A stretch of 64,000 nucleotides of DNA, taken from assembly GCA_944548615.1 (NCBI GenBank), contig OX155957.1:7057219-7121218 (forward strand). Direction: 5' to 3'. Shown one piece after another: positions 10,575 to 20,552 of this stretch (the first letter of the stretch is position 1; every line of letters starts with the position of its first letter). The DNA comes from Micropterix aruncella (Eukaryota; Arthropoda; Insecta; Lepidoptera; Micropterigidae). The position numbers and the translations under genes are program-made. Under the pieces are notes generated by a model. The model was not told the origin of the DNA, ran no database searches, and was given only the letters and a program-made list of their open reading frames with translations.

Positions 10575-11513
10575 TTACGTGCGATTATTTTTAAAATACA
10601 TTATTGCGCTACTTCTAGAGGGTGTAGAGTGGACCTTGTACAACCGCCCCATCCTATAATAGTATTGACATAGTATTGACTGACACAATGCATAGTAGGT
10701 GTTTTTCAGTGTTCTCGGGTCCACAATATCTCTTATTTCCCTGAATATACATGCGAGTTTGCGCACCTTCATCGCCAGCTTATCAATATGTGGTTGCCAA
10801 CGTATCTTATTGTCGATCGTTATACCCAGGTATTGTACCTGTTGTGCTCTTTCTAGAGTAGTGCAGTTGCAATGCTGAGTATTTCTGTCGCAGTCATGAA
10901 TGGTCAGTCTATGGTTTAAATGTGGTTGGCCTTTACTATTGTTGCTGAACGTAAGGTACTTAGTTTTATGTATGTTCAGGCTAAGTAGAGAATTGTCTAA
11001 CCATTCATGTACTTCATTAATACCCTCATTGGCTACGGAGAATGTTTCATTCCAGTTATAGCCCTCAAAAATAACGACCGTATCATCGGCGAAGGAAATT
11101 GTTTTGCCGACTAGATTGGAGAGTTTGTTGATGTAAATAAGAAATAAAATGGGCCCGAGAACAGTGCCTTGAGGGACACCATACTGGAGGTATTCTGGCT
11201 TACTGTGTGTATTGTTAACGGTAATAATTTGTTTCCTATTTGTCAAATAGCTTGTAAACCAGTCCAGAGTGATACCCCTAAATCCCACATTCCCTAACCT
11301 CTGAAGCAGTTTGTCGTGTGAAACAGTATCGAATGCCTTCGCTAGATCTAGGAAAATAGCTAAACATTTTTTCCTCTTATCCACATTATCATAAATTACA
11401 CTTGTTACCTCTGCAATAGCATCAGTAGTGCCCATACCCTCTCTAAATCCAAATTGATTTTTTGATAGAATATTGTTTTCTTGCAGGTATTTCGAAAGAC
11501 GCTTTTTAACCAC
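10575..11513 (-). CDS. LINE reverse transcriptase fragment (312 codons)
   Basis: A polymerase palm and fingers fragment of a non-LTR retrotransposon. It would copy its own RNA into the genome at a nicked target. Visible motifs by residue of this frame: GFREGMGTTDAIAEV (22-36), LDLAKAFDTVSH (55-66), GVPQGTVLGPILFLIYIN (112-129) and the catalytic FADD (141-144), then the thumb with YLGITIDNKIRWQPH. The frame continues open upstream to about 11550 without a methionine, so the listed start is an internal methionine, not a real initiation site. The end (from about residue 285) drifts out of frame because of the indel near 10600. All catalytic aspartates seen here are intact, but the copy lacks endonuclease and ORF1. 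Confidence 0.85.
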   Translation of the reverse strand: MVKKRLSKYLQENNILSKNQFGFREGMGTTDAIAEVTSVIYDNVDKRKKCLAIFLDLAKAFDTVSHDKLLQRLGNVGFRGITLDWFTSYLTNRKQIITVNNTHSKPEYLQYGVPQGTVLGPILFLIYINKLSNLVGKTISFADDTVVIFEGYNWNETFSVANEGINEVHEWLDNSLLSLNIHKTKYLTFSNNSKGQPHLNHRLTIHDCDRNTQHCNCTTLERAQQVQYLGITIDNKIRWQPHIDKLAMKVRKLACIFREIRDIVDPRTLKNTYYALCQSILCQYYYRMGRLYKVHSTPSRSSAIMYFKNNRT

Positions 11514-11555
11514 TTTCTCTATGATTTTAGATAGAGTGTTTAGTAGGGATATGGG

Positions 11556-11700
11556 TTATAACATATGATATTATTTGTATGTTGTATTATATTTATAACA
11601 TATTTTCTATGTTATAACAAATTTTATATGTTATAACATATTATGTTATATTATAATATTTATATTATATTATGCTAAATTATATTACGTATTGTTTTGT
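11556..11700. repeat. AT-rich quasi-repeats of ttataacata
   Basis: Several loosely spaced copies of the self-complementary word 'atgttataacat' and relatives. Low-complexity DNA beside the truncated LINE. Confidence 0.6.
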
Positions 11701-11902
11701 ATGAGACGGAAGAAGGACAGGCAGGCAAGGCGTACAGGCTCTGCAAAATACCCACAGAACTTTGTATCCATCACCCCAACACAGGCGTATTACCTAGTGG
11801 GGGTGATGTAATCCTGACAAGTAATGCCTTTCGGCGATTTTTGTCATGATGGCATTTTTTTTAATGGTGTTAAAAAAATTAACGCAATCTTTTTATGTAA
11901 CA

Positions 11903-12584
<682 letters not shown>

Positions 12585-12589
12585 ATTTC

Positions 12590-12725
12590 AACTATTGATT
12601 ATGTAGGATTTTAGATTGCTCAACGCCGTACTACCTATTGACAGCTAGGATTTTACGATTATATACAACGTGTAGATGGCACTCATAGTTCCAAACATTG
12701 ATTAATCTTCTCTTATTTTATGTAG
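12590..12725 (-). repeat. Unclassified interspersed repeat, partner of 3.66 kb
   Basis: Reverse complement of the 3655-3830 repeat, sharing 'gatggcactcatagttcc', 'cagctaggatttta' and 'ttgctcaacgccgtact'. No coding sequence. Confidence 0.6.
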
Positions 12726-12952
12726 CCCGATGGCGTCCTAAACATGGCTATACGGTATCATATATCAAAATAAAACAATAATATAAAAATAAAAAGACAG
12801 ATAATACCAAATCGGTCTAGTACAACAAAAAACGATCTGTTCGATGCATAAAATAGGTACAAATAAAACTATGACCTTTTCCGTATTGGTTTTAAAGTAA
12901 TAAAAACTGAATTAACTCAGAAAGTATCAACTTTCATATTTGGATAAGTTAT

Positions 12953-13042
12953 TCAACTATATAGCACAATTCAACTATATAGCACCTAAAATATATCCAA
13001 CTATATAGCACCAACCAAAGACAATTCAACTATATAGCACCT
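12953..13042 (+). repeat. Array of caactatatagcac, four copies
   Basis: The 14-base word caactatatagcac occurs four times at irregular spacing, three of them followed by 'c'. Two copies are also followed by 'ctaaaatat'. It is immediately upstream of a LINE C-terminal fragment. The significance is unknown. Confidence 0.8.
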
Positions 13043-13051
13043 AAAATATTC

Positions 13052-13180
13052 AACCGTCTTGATGACAAAATAAAGGAAATAGAAAATACCATTTTATTAA
13101 AAAAAGTTATTAAAAAATGGCTTCTTGACGACATAGGTCGTTCAAGGACAGAGAACGAACTTCTGCAAATCATATCTTAA
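13052..13180 (+). pseudogene. LINE polymerase C-terminal tail
   Basis: About 42 codons (RLDDKIKEIENTILL, KKVIKKWLLDDIG, then TAA) resemble the extreme C-terminus of a LINE polymerase, where a basic K..KKWL segment precedes the stop. A following AT-rich 3' region to about 13560 contains GT-rich (tgtatgtatg)n at 13318-13350, a 'cctaagtcag' block shared in spirit with other LINE 3' ends, and an AATAAATAAA tail. It is 5'-truncated. Confidence 0.55.
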
Positions 13181-13565
13181 AAAAAATATATATTTATGCA
13201 TAACTTTACTATTATACTAGATAATATAATATAAGATATTAAACAAAATGTACTATATTGTAATATAATGCAAAAGAATAATACTATAATATATTTAGAT
13301 CGTTATATTTATATATTTGTGTATGTATGTATATGTATGTGTGTATGTGTATATGTATCTATATGAGTACCTACGTCAGTTAGGCTTCTCCGCCTAAGTC
13401 AGAAAATAAGTCGTATGCCCAGATACAGGCTATATTTGGCCTAGTTGGGTATGCGCTGAGCATGGTCATATGATTGTGGGCCGTTGTTTCTTCACACCAT
13501 TACTTGGTATGACCATTTTTATGTGTTTTACAATTATGTTTGAAACAAATAAATAAATAAAATAA
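13181..13565 (+). mobile_element. LINE 3' untranslated region and A-rich tail
   Basis: Non-coding DNA after the 13178-13180 stop, ending with caaataaataaataaaataaa at about 13545-13565, consistent with the 3' terminus of the LINE fragment above. Confidence 0.5.
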
Positions 13566-13639
13566 ATTCAAATATTTAGTAAATAGCCTCACTAAAATAT
13601 ACAGAAAAGAAATCTGACGAGGCACTAAAATAACGAATC

Positions 13640-13688
13640 GGGTCTCATGCACCGTGACGTCATAATGACGTCATGGTGCATGAGACCC
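13640..13688. repeat. 23-bp-arm palindrome containing two TGACGTCA boxes
   Basis: Arms 13640-13662 and 13666-13688 are reverse complements with one mismatch around a 3-base centre (taa). Each arm carries the 8-base palindrome TGACGTCA (13655-13662 and 13666-13673), the consensus cyclic-AMP response element bound by CREB/ATF factors. Whether it acts as an enhancer is unknown. It may equally be the core of a foldback repeat. Confidence 0.85.
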
Positions 13689-13699
13689 GCGCCGACTGG

Positions 13700-14430
13700 C
13701 TAAATGTTCTCATATCAGGAACTGAGAGACATGGAAAAATAGTAGAAATACAGGAATCATTAAATTTAGGGAAACTCTTTAAAATAAAGGTTTTACCATA
13801 ATCCAGGTTTTATGTTTTCTGGAATGCTCTATTTGGTGGTCAATTCACAGGACTAGATTTTCAAATGCTTGCAAACGTTGTATCGCGTATTCCTCCGATC
13901 TGTAATCGAGCCAGAAAAAGTATAAAACAGTAGATTATTTTTCAAAAGGGGTGTTGGAATATACGGGTTTCTCCCTATTTCGAGGAGATGCGATAAGCGA
14001 ACAGCGCGGCGAAGCTTTTTGTGCGATCGATTTAGGGATGGCAAAGACTTGAATGAATAAGTAAAATCGACGTTTTTACTAATAACGATTGACCCCGTCT
14101 ATCAAAAACCCTAGTCCACATGTGAACCGCTATGGATTACAGTTAATAGCGGCAAGTATAATAATAATATTATATTCACTATAAGAATTCAGTTTTTTTC
14201 CTACGTCACTAGACAATTTTCATCTAGTTTAGAATCTAATAAAAACACTCTGATCGAAATCTGACCAACCGTTCTTGAATTTAAATTAATAGCTTAACAA
14301 CATATATTCCATTCAGAATGAGTCGTTTATAAGACTTTCTTTCAGGTGCCTATTTTATTTCGCTTTTTACTAATTTAGTAAGCAATATTAGTACTAGAAT
14401 TAGAGAATTAGCAAATGATTTTTGATGTGA
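13700..14430. other. AT-rich DNA, no gene recognised
   Basis: No domain, tail or inverted terminal repeats recognised. Open frames are short. Confidence 0.4.
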
Positions 14431-14770
14431 AATCTCTTTTTTTATTTTTTCTTTTTGAAAAGAAATTTAGTAATTTAGTTACCGCGCCAAATACGCGACA
14501 AGACTTGCTTTCGAAGACGAACAATTAAATACGTAAAGCAATACTAATATTTGAAAGAAAAAATATATATTTCTGTACATAAAAATTCAGATTTGGTTAT
14601 TTAGAGTATTTTATTTAATACTACATATTATATAATATACTATAAAACTACAACTCTTATTCGGTGATTTAATATAATAATAGTGATGGGAATCAATCTT
14701 TCCTCTACAAATGTAATTCTGACGAAAATTGTTTCATTCAGGAGATCTGCTTTTTACACACGACTGCCCA
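14430..14770 (+). repeat. Diverged direct repeat, left copy
   Basis: It matches 15887-16255 in the same orientation through several blocks: 'gaaatttagtaatttagttacc', 'atatttctgtacat', 'cagatttggtt', 'cggtgatttaat' and 'ttctgacgaaa'. Divergence and indels are substantial. The pair flanks repeat X and hairpin element 1, so it may be an old tandem duplication or the ends of an old composite element. Confidence 0.65.
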
Positions 14771-15420
14771 ATAAAAAAACAGTGTAATGTACTATGTATG
14801 CTTTCCGTTTCTTTATTCCAGGACAGCTTCTAAATGCTTGAACGATATAGAAATGTGTAATATTGTTAGAATCGTTATGTCATCCCGAGTGTCATAAGGT
14901 ACGTTAATTGTCCAAATATCAAGTAAGTAAATAGGATAGAAAACGAATTTACCGCGTGAAATTTGTAGGACCCGACGTTTCGGTGACGTTGCAGCCGCCG
15001 TTGTCTAGGGTAAACTGTGTTTACCCTAGACAACGGCGGCTGCAACGTCACCGAAACGTCGGGTCCTACAAATTTCACGCGGTAAATTCGTTTTCTATCC
15101 TATTTATAATGTCAAAACAACCGCGATAGATAAACTGTGTTTACCCTAGACAACGGCGGCTGCAACGTCACCGAAACGTCGGGTCCTACAAATTTCACGC
15201 GGTAAATTCGTTTTCTATCCTATTTATAATGTCAAACAACCGCGATAGTCTTCGATTTCATATCAAGTAAGTAGTTGTCTAAATGTCCAAATGTCAATAA
15301 ATTAACAAAAATATATCGTGTCTAGTGTCAAATAAAAGGTCTGATTGAGTACATTCTGTAAATGTACATCTATCTATATGGATAAATACATAAACCACAA
15401 ATATTTCATAAAAAACTTTA
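14752..15420 (+). repeat. Repeat X, copy interrupted by hairpin element 1
   Basis: The family is recognised by a 'cgactgcccaa...ggagtgtaatgt' end, 'ccgtttctttattcca', 'cgaccgatttagaa'-like and 'atgtccaaatgtcaataaa' blocks, and 'tagtgtcaaa.gaaaggtct'. Here the X sequence runs to 14929 and resumes at 15260. Other copies are 23559-23660 (-), 24668-24910 (-), 34826-34985 (+) and a tandem pair at 42009-42575 (-). No protein is encoded and the class is unknown. The interruption is a clean insertion. Confidence 0.7.
14930..15259 (+). mobile_element. Hairpin element 1: perfect 86-bp-arm palindrome with 14-bp target duplication
   Basis: Left arm 14929-15014 and right arm 15020-15105 are perfect reverse complements around the 5-base centre ctgtg. 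The right side continues with 'tataatgtcaaa', 'caaccgcgatag' and 'ttcgatttc'. The segment 15011-15130 is then repeated in tandem at 15131-15249 with one indel. The word atatcaagtaagta is found at 14916-14929 and again at 15260-15273, flanking the insertion in repeat X. Related elements are at 17.6, 31.2, 39.6 and 41.8 kb. It encodes no protein. The 14-base target duplication is more typical of LINE-driven retroposition than of cut-and-paste MITEs, but the mechanism is inferred. Confidence 0.85.
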
Positions 15421-15544
15421 ATAAAAATAATTACAAGTAAAGTATTACAAATGATTCCAGAAGCTAACGGAAAATCGGGTACCTCAATGAAATATATATT
15501 TTTGAATAGCTTAGACCTTCAGGATAATGGTTGATTACGGGCAA

Positions 15545-15608
15545 AAATCGCTCAATACATGGGAAGGGAGTCAAATCGCTCAATACATGGGAAGGGGGTT
15601 AAATCGCT
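15545..15608 (+). repeat. 28-bp tandem repeat, two units plus
   Basis: The units 15545-15572 and 15573-15600 both read aaatcgctcaatacatggg followed by aaggg, differing at two positions, with a partial third unit. A small tandem duplication with no coding role. Confidence 0.9.
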
Positions 15609-15886
15609 GTCATCAATTTTGTTTACATTAATAAACACTAAATTACATCAAGCGACCAGAAATGGTACTAATATAAAAAGATAGTTCGAAGGAGTACATA
15701 CAAATAAGTATGGAGGGCGTTAAGTTTTATATAATCATTTAAGATTTCAATCAAATGTCATTAAGATAATGAAAGATGCATTGCATCAATGTATCAAATA
15801 TATAAAAAAAATCATAAAATCAGTTATTTTGTTGTTATGTTATACTTTACTCGTCCTCTCTACGTTGTTATAAATACGAATAGTTC

Positions 15887-16255
15887 GCTTTCTTGTTTTA
15901 GTTAATTTTTGAAAGGAAATTTAGTAATTTAGTTACCTTTAAACACGCGAGAAGACTCGAATACTAAGACGAAAGAATTAAAGGATACAAACCTAGAATT
16001 ACATACGTACAACGACACCAATATTTAAAGAAAACAAATAAATATTTCTGTACATTAAAATGCAGATTTGGTTTTTACGAGTCCGAAAAAATGCGAACAT
16101 TTTAAGAACTACAAATCCTATCCGGTGATTTAATGTACTAATAATGATGGAAAACGATCCTACCTCTACTATTTTCACGTGGAAGATGGCAAAAAACGGT
16201 AATTCTGACGAAACGTAGTGGATTTTATAATTTCATGCGGTAGATCCGCTTTTTA
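15887..16255 (+). repeat. Diverged direct repeat, right copy
   Basis: Partner of 14430-14770, with the same block order. It also carries 'ttcatgcggtagatccgcttttt', which echoes the hairpin-element arm (cgcggtaaattcg) and could be a very old related sequence. No coding sequence. Confidence 0.6.
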
Positions 16256-16460
16256 TAATTATGATTGGCTGAAAGGAATTTATCGTTTACATACACAATA
16301 AAATAACGCAATGAACCCTAAACACTAGAAAAAACTGTGTTTTAAAAAATAAGAGTCTTGAATAGTATTGAATCAGTAGTCGAGAGAATGTAATAAGTAC
16401 TCAGATGCACGATTAGTCTAATAATACATATAACCGATATACTGACGAGTACACGTAGAT

Positions 16461-16728
16461 TGTTTGTTTCTAGTCTTTATTGGGAAATTCCACAATGGAC
16501 GGGTTTATTATCATAGGATAAACTCTTACAACCAACCCTACTATGATTATATGCCTGTGTGCGTGTGACATGTGTTAAAGTGTGTGTCTTGTTATTGCAT
16601 TCAGTAGACAGAATTAAAATGCAATTCCGTTAATTTTATCCTGACAGAAAATGGTAACCCAGCCGGGAATCGAACCAGGAACCCTGCAATATAAGATCAG
16701 GCAACCTATGTAACTAATATGCCACCTA
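16461..16728 (-). mobile_element. tRNA-derived SINE, full copy 1
   Basis: On the minus strand the copy starts with a tRNA-like head: an A-box like region followed by cctggttcgattccc, which is box B of an internal RNA polymerase III promoter. A body containing 'ttaacggaattgcatttt' and an end with aataaagactagaaac follow. The same head and body recur at 45262-45540 (full) and 39850-39970 (5' part only), all on the minus strand. SINEs are transcribed by polymerase III and mobilised by LINE machinery. This copy's A-box has decayed. Confidence 0.8.
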
Positions 16729-16739
16729 ATTAAATATTA

Positions 16740-17580
16740 ATTAATTTTGTAGTTATATAATATAATAAGTTGTAGTATAATATAATAAATATATAATATA
16801 ATAAATAGTGATATAATATAATATAAAAAATAAAATTATAATAATAATATATAATAAATAGTAGGTAATGTAATAAGTATAACTAATATAATTAAATAGG
16901 TAGATACGTTTAAATTGTAAACCTAATTGGTAGATTATAGTCGATGTATTCCCGATGTAATTACAATAAACGAATACGGAACAACTGTACACAATCATTT
17001 TTATCGATTCATTTTTATCGATATAATCATTCCCTATCGCCGGCGTCGATTGTATGGTTAGCCGTTATCAAACGTTCCTCGCGGAGGAAGTAGGACGTCG
17101 CGCCGTAAGCGCCAGGTGATAGGAGCAGGTGTTGCACAAATGGTCTTCCGTCCCTTTCTCCCTTGTGTCTTCGCTCGTCTTGCGGCTCGCTTCGACGCCA
17201 TATGGCCGGTGGCTTTTTTCCCCCGCACGGTCGCTGTCCTTTTGGACCTTATGGCGCGCAATCTGTTTTATTAGATTTATAAAAATAAAAAAAAACAATT
17301 AATTAACATATTCGCCGTAATGCGGTTGAAGGTACCAGAGATGCCACAGAAAAGAATTGATGAAGTCAAAAAATGATGTAAAAGAGTAAAAAACATCAAT
17401 AAAGCCCCACAAAATCTACAATACGCTTTGAGTCAAATTGAGATTATCCATAAATAATTCAAAACAGTAAAGTTTAAATTTGCTTATCCCCTTTAGGTAT
17501 GTACACAGGTTTTAAATCACGTAATTTATTCTCAAGAAAAGGTAAATCCAGTTGTATAATAATTTGACTTTTTATGAACA
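16740..17580. other. AT-rich tract and a small GC-rich island, no gene supported
   Basis: 16740-16900 is low-complexity AT. 17040-17270 is GC-richer, and its minus strand could encode a short Arg/Lys-rich peptide without any recognised domain. It may be a host promoter/5' exon fragment or a retroelement leader. There is no way to decide from sequence. Confidence 0.35.
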
Positions 17581-17593
17581 TGCTGTTAAGTAT

Positions 17594-17806
17594 GAAATCG
17601 AAGACTATCGCGGTTGTAGTTGCATAATATTATAAATAGGATTAAAACGAATTTACCGCGTGAAGTTTGTAGCACCCGATTTTTTCGGCGATGTTGCAAC
17701 CGCTGTTGTCCAGTCTGTCCTGGACAACGGCGGTTGCAACGTCCGTTGAAATATCAAGTGCTACAAACTTATCGCGGTAAACTCGTTTTTATGCTCTTTA
17801 TAATAG
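17594..17806 (-). mobile_element. Hairpin element 2, reverse orientation
   Basis: Imperfect arms meet around 17713-17719 (gtccag / ctggac). The outer ends match element 1 in reverse: gaaatcgaagactatcgcgg at the left and tttataata at the right. Flanking words tgttaagtat (17584-17593) and tgtttagtaat (17807-17817) are a plausible 10-11 base target duplication with one mismatch and one indel. It is more diverged than element 1. The open frame running through it is not a gene. Confidence 0.75.
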
Positions 17807-17829
17807 TGTTTAGTAATGACATGATTATG

Positions 17830-19880
17830 GTAAAAATAAATAATTATCATGGCCATAATTCCATTTCTTGTAATCATTTCATGCCCAACAATATAGTTTA
17901 ATCCATGCATTCCCATGTACAAAAAAAAACTAATAAATTGTTTAATTTATTTTTTTTTAAATATTTATTAAATATAATTTACTTAATAAATGAAAATAAT
18001 TTACGAAATTATGTGATATTTTCTGAATTATTTTTATCGTAAGATAAATCCTAGATAATTATTTCATTAAATAAAAAATAGTAGCTTAGATACTGGACAT
18101 AGTAACTCCGATACGAATACTGAAAAAAAAGTGATCAAGTTCAAATTTTTCAAATACAAACAAAAATACTCAAGTTCTAAAAATCATCTCCATCTACTTG
18201 AACATAAAACTGTGGATCTAATAAAATGTAATGAAATAAGATGCATGGATTTAGTCATATATACTTGGACTTGGTAAATATTCCTTGAACAATATTGGAT
18301 TGTGGCGTATAAGACATTGAAGACTCTAAAGAAAACTGAGGCTTCAGTTTATACTGACAATGAAAATGACATCAGCAGTGGAACACTTGGAAGGTAAATA
18401 GTTATTTTGATGTTTTCAATGGAAAATAAAAATGTTTTGGTTTTTTCCATAAACTTTAAAGCTACATATGTACAAGGGCGGACTATCATCTTGAAGACAA
18501 TCTCTTAGAGCCAACTTATTACTCGCTGTAAGGTATAACACACGGGTTTAACTACAAATAATAAAATCTTAGTTGTCAAACATATTGTCGCCTCTTTGCC
18601 AAAGGACGTTTAATAGGTCGATTCACCTTCGCTACCGCTTTTTTTTACTTTTTGATATCGGAAGGCTTTATGGCCGGGATTTCTAAAAGAAAATATTACA
18701 TTAGAGAATATTTAAGCTGTATATTAGGAACATATTTTTTATATATTAGGAACATAAAGCAAAAATTATTGTACAAGTTAATAAAAACATTTTTTTCGAC
18801 TTTGGTCTTAAAATTGTTTTTTAAAATTGAATTACTTGTTTTAATGACGGAATTAGTTGCCTAATGTCGTTTTTGTGGGCGAGTAACATATTTGTTTTAT
18901 TTGTGAAATTCCGTCTAGTAAGCATCAAACAATCCGTGCTTCAGTGCTCTGTTATTATCGATCATTAACTTCTTAGATATATGCACTATATAGTTTCTAA
19001 CGAAGCTGTTTTCGACCCACTGGAGGGGCTGCAGAATATTTACATTCGATATAGTTTAAGTTCCGTCAGTTGGAACAAATTTCGAAGTTCTAGACATCTT
19101 TTTCAGTGGATAGTGATTCGAGAGCGAAGACCTGTTCACACCCCCTGCTTACTATGTAGGTAATAATATTCTATATAGTCCCATTTTCCCTCATTGGCGA
19201 CAGTGAAATATTATTTCCTTGGTAGCCATGTCTGCCATTTGTTCAACTCAGGATTATAAGGATCAGGACAGGATCTAATTCCTCTTCACAACTTTAGCAG
19301 TTTATACAGTCCGGCTGTGAAACCAGCTCTCATTTTAGAAATGCAACTTTAAAATTTTCATTCTATGTAAGCATTATTGAATAAACACTTTTTGTGTCCC
19401 AAAATGTTATCGTTCACTTCTTCCCCTTTGCCTTCCTTTCGACTCCCTCTTATCCTTCGACCTACATACCTAGGTCATGTTATATTTCTTTAGTTTTACT
19501 TGTTTTATTGTACTAGCTGATTGCCACCTGTTTCCTGGATTCCGGCCCCCTCCCCCCTTATTTTCTGGAGCATTCTAGATATAGTAGTTCACTTTTTGTA
19601 ACGGCAGTCGTTTGTTTATGCATGTGTAATATTGCAATGATATTATATTATTATTATTATTATTCCTATATGCTACACGCGTGAGGGATCGAATAAGTAA
19701 GATGCTGAACCGATTTGTTACCAAGACGGTAAATCTTCGAAGCGACCCAAAGTATACCCCCGTTCTTTGAGACATGTTAAGGTTGTAAGACCACTGCAAA
19801 TCTGTGGGTGTATACAATCGAGCGCAGCTGTGGGCTAGATTACCTTGAATAAACAAAGCAACCCATAGTGACTCGACTGA
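17830..19880. other. AT-rich DNA, no gene recognised
   Basis: Short open frames only, none with a domain. The phrase 'ttcactttttgtaacggcagtcgt' near 19588 also occurs at about 35321, so part of this DNA is repetitive. Confidence 0.4.
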
Positions 19881-19920
19881 TAGAACACATCAAGGGTGCT
19901 AAAGTCGTCCAACTAGAAAT

Positions 19921-20091
19921 CGCATATTAATGTGTAAAAGGGACCTCAGTTCGGTTGTATTACAGTTTAACGCTATTCCACAAAACATCAAATCAATGCA
20001 ACAACCAGGATTCAAACAAACATTAAACCACTGACTCAAATATAAATGTTATTACAGCGTGAATGACTTTTTAAACGATAATGACAAATAA
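19921..20091 (+). pseudogene. LINE polymerase C-terminal tail with one in-frame stop
   Basis: The frame reads VLQFNAIPQNIKSMQ, PGFKQTLNH, a UGA, then KYKCYYSVNDFLND before TAA. The pattern (FN.IP..I......FK..L...L....YY...DFL) is that of a LINE polymerase C-terminus. A single nonsense codon interrupts an otherwise readable tail. The downstream 3' region ends in cacaataaagacattattatt at about 20490-20520, an (ATT)n tail with AATAAA-like signal. Confidence 0.6.
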
Positions 20092-20520
20092 ATTATATAA
20101 CATATTCTTATTGCAATTCTCAAACATTTTAAACTTTAAACATTTATATTTCTTTCTATCTCTAAATATAACAAACCGTAGATAGCCTAATAATTCCAAC
20201 TTGACATTTTAATTTCAAAACAAACTGACATTTTACTTTATATATACTAAGGGAAATTTACTATAATAATTTGTAGATAATAGTTTTAATTATTATTTTT
20301 GTTAATATGTCTAAAACGTAATACTTTTCGGATTTGTTTTCCTTACGAAGAGTTGTACTTGCGAGTTGTACTAAGAACTTGCGAAGTGAAAATATATTTA
20401 ATTATAGACAAATAAATATTGTACGCCTAATAGGTAATCTGTATAGCATATAAAATAGTACCTATCCATTTTGTACGACCAACTTACGGTTCACAATAAA
20501 GACATTATTATTATTATTAT
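20092..20520 (+). mobile_element. LINE 3' untranslated region with (ATT)n tail
   Basis: Non-coding DNA following the polymerase tail, ending with an AATAAA-like signal and (ATT)n at 20508-20520. It gives the 3' boundary of the truncated LINE. Confidence 0.55.
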
Positions 20521-20552
20521 ATGGAGGGGAGAGGGGGGGGGGGGGGGGCGGG
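20521..20552 (+). repeat. Poly-G tract
   Basis: ggaggggagag is followed by an almost uninterrupted run of G with one C. It is capable of G-quadruplex formation on the plus strand and sits directly behind the LINE tail. Confidence 0.9.

Larger units (their letters stand above)
9757..11555 (-). mobile_element. 5'-truncated LINE (CR1/Jockey group), minus strand
   Basis: A non-LTR retrotransposon copy reads leftward. It starts within the reverse transcriptase at the PISLLNTLSKIIE segment (about 11550), continues through palm and thumb to the C-terminus at 10229, then a 3' untranslated region and a (TTTA)n tail at 9759-9781. The 3' untranslated region shares 'cgcctaactaggc' and 'ctaaggc.gac' blocks with those at 32.6-32.8 kb and 41.1-41.3 kb. 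The endonuclease and ORF1 are absent, as expected for incomplete target-primed reverse transcription. A frameshift near 10530-10600 splits the coding sequence. Confidence 0.85.

Noticed and set aside
17058..17298. Basic peptide frames resembling a nucleic-acid-binding protein
   Set aside because: Two overlapping frames of the same GC-rich DNA are equally open. No motif beyond Arg/Lys content.
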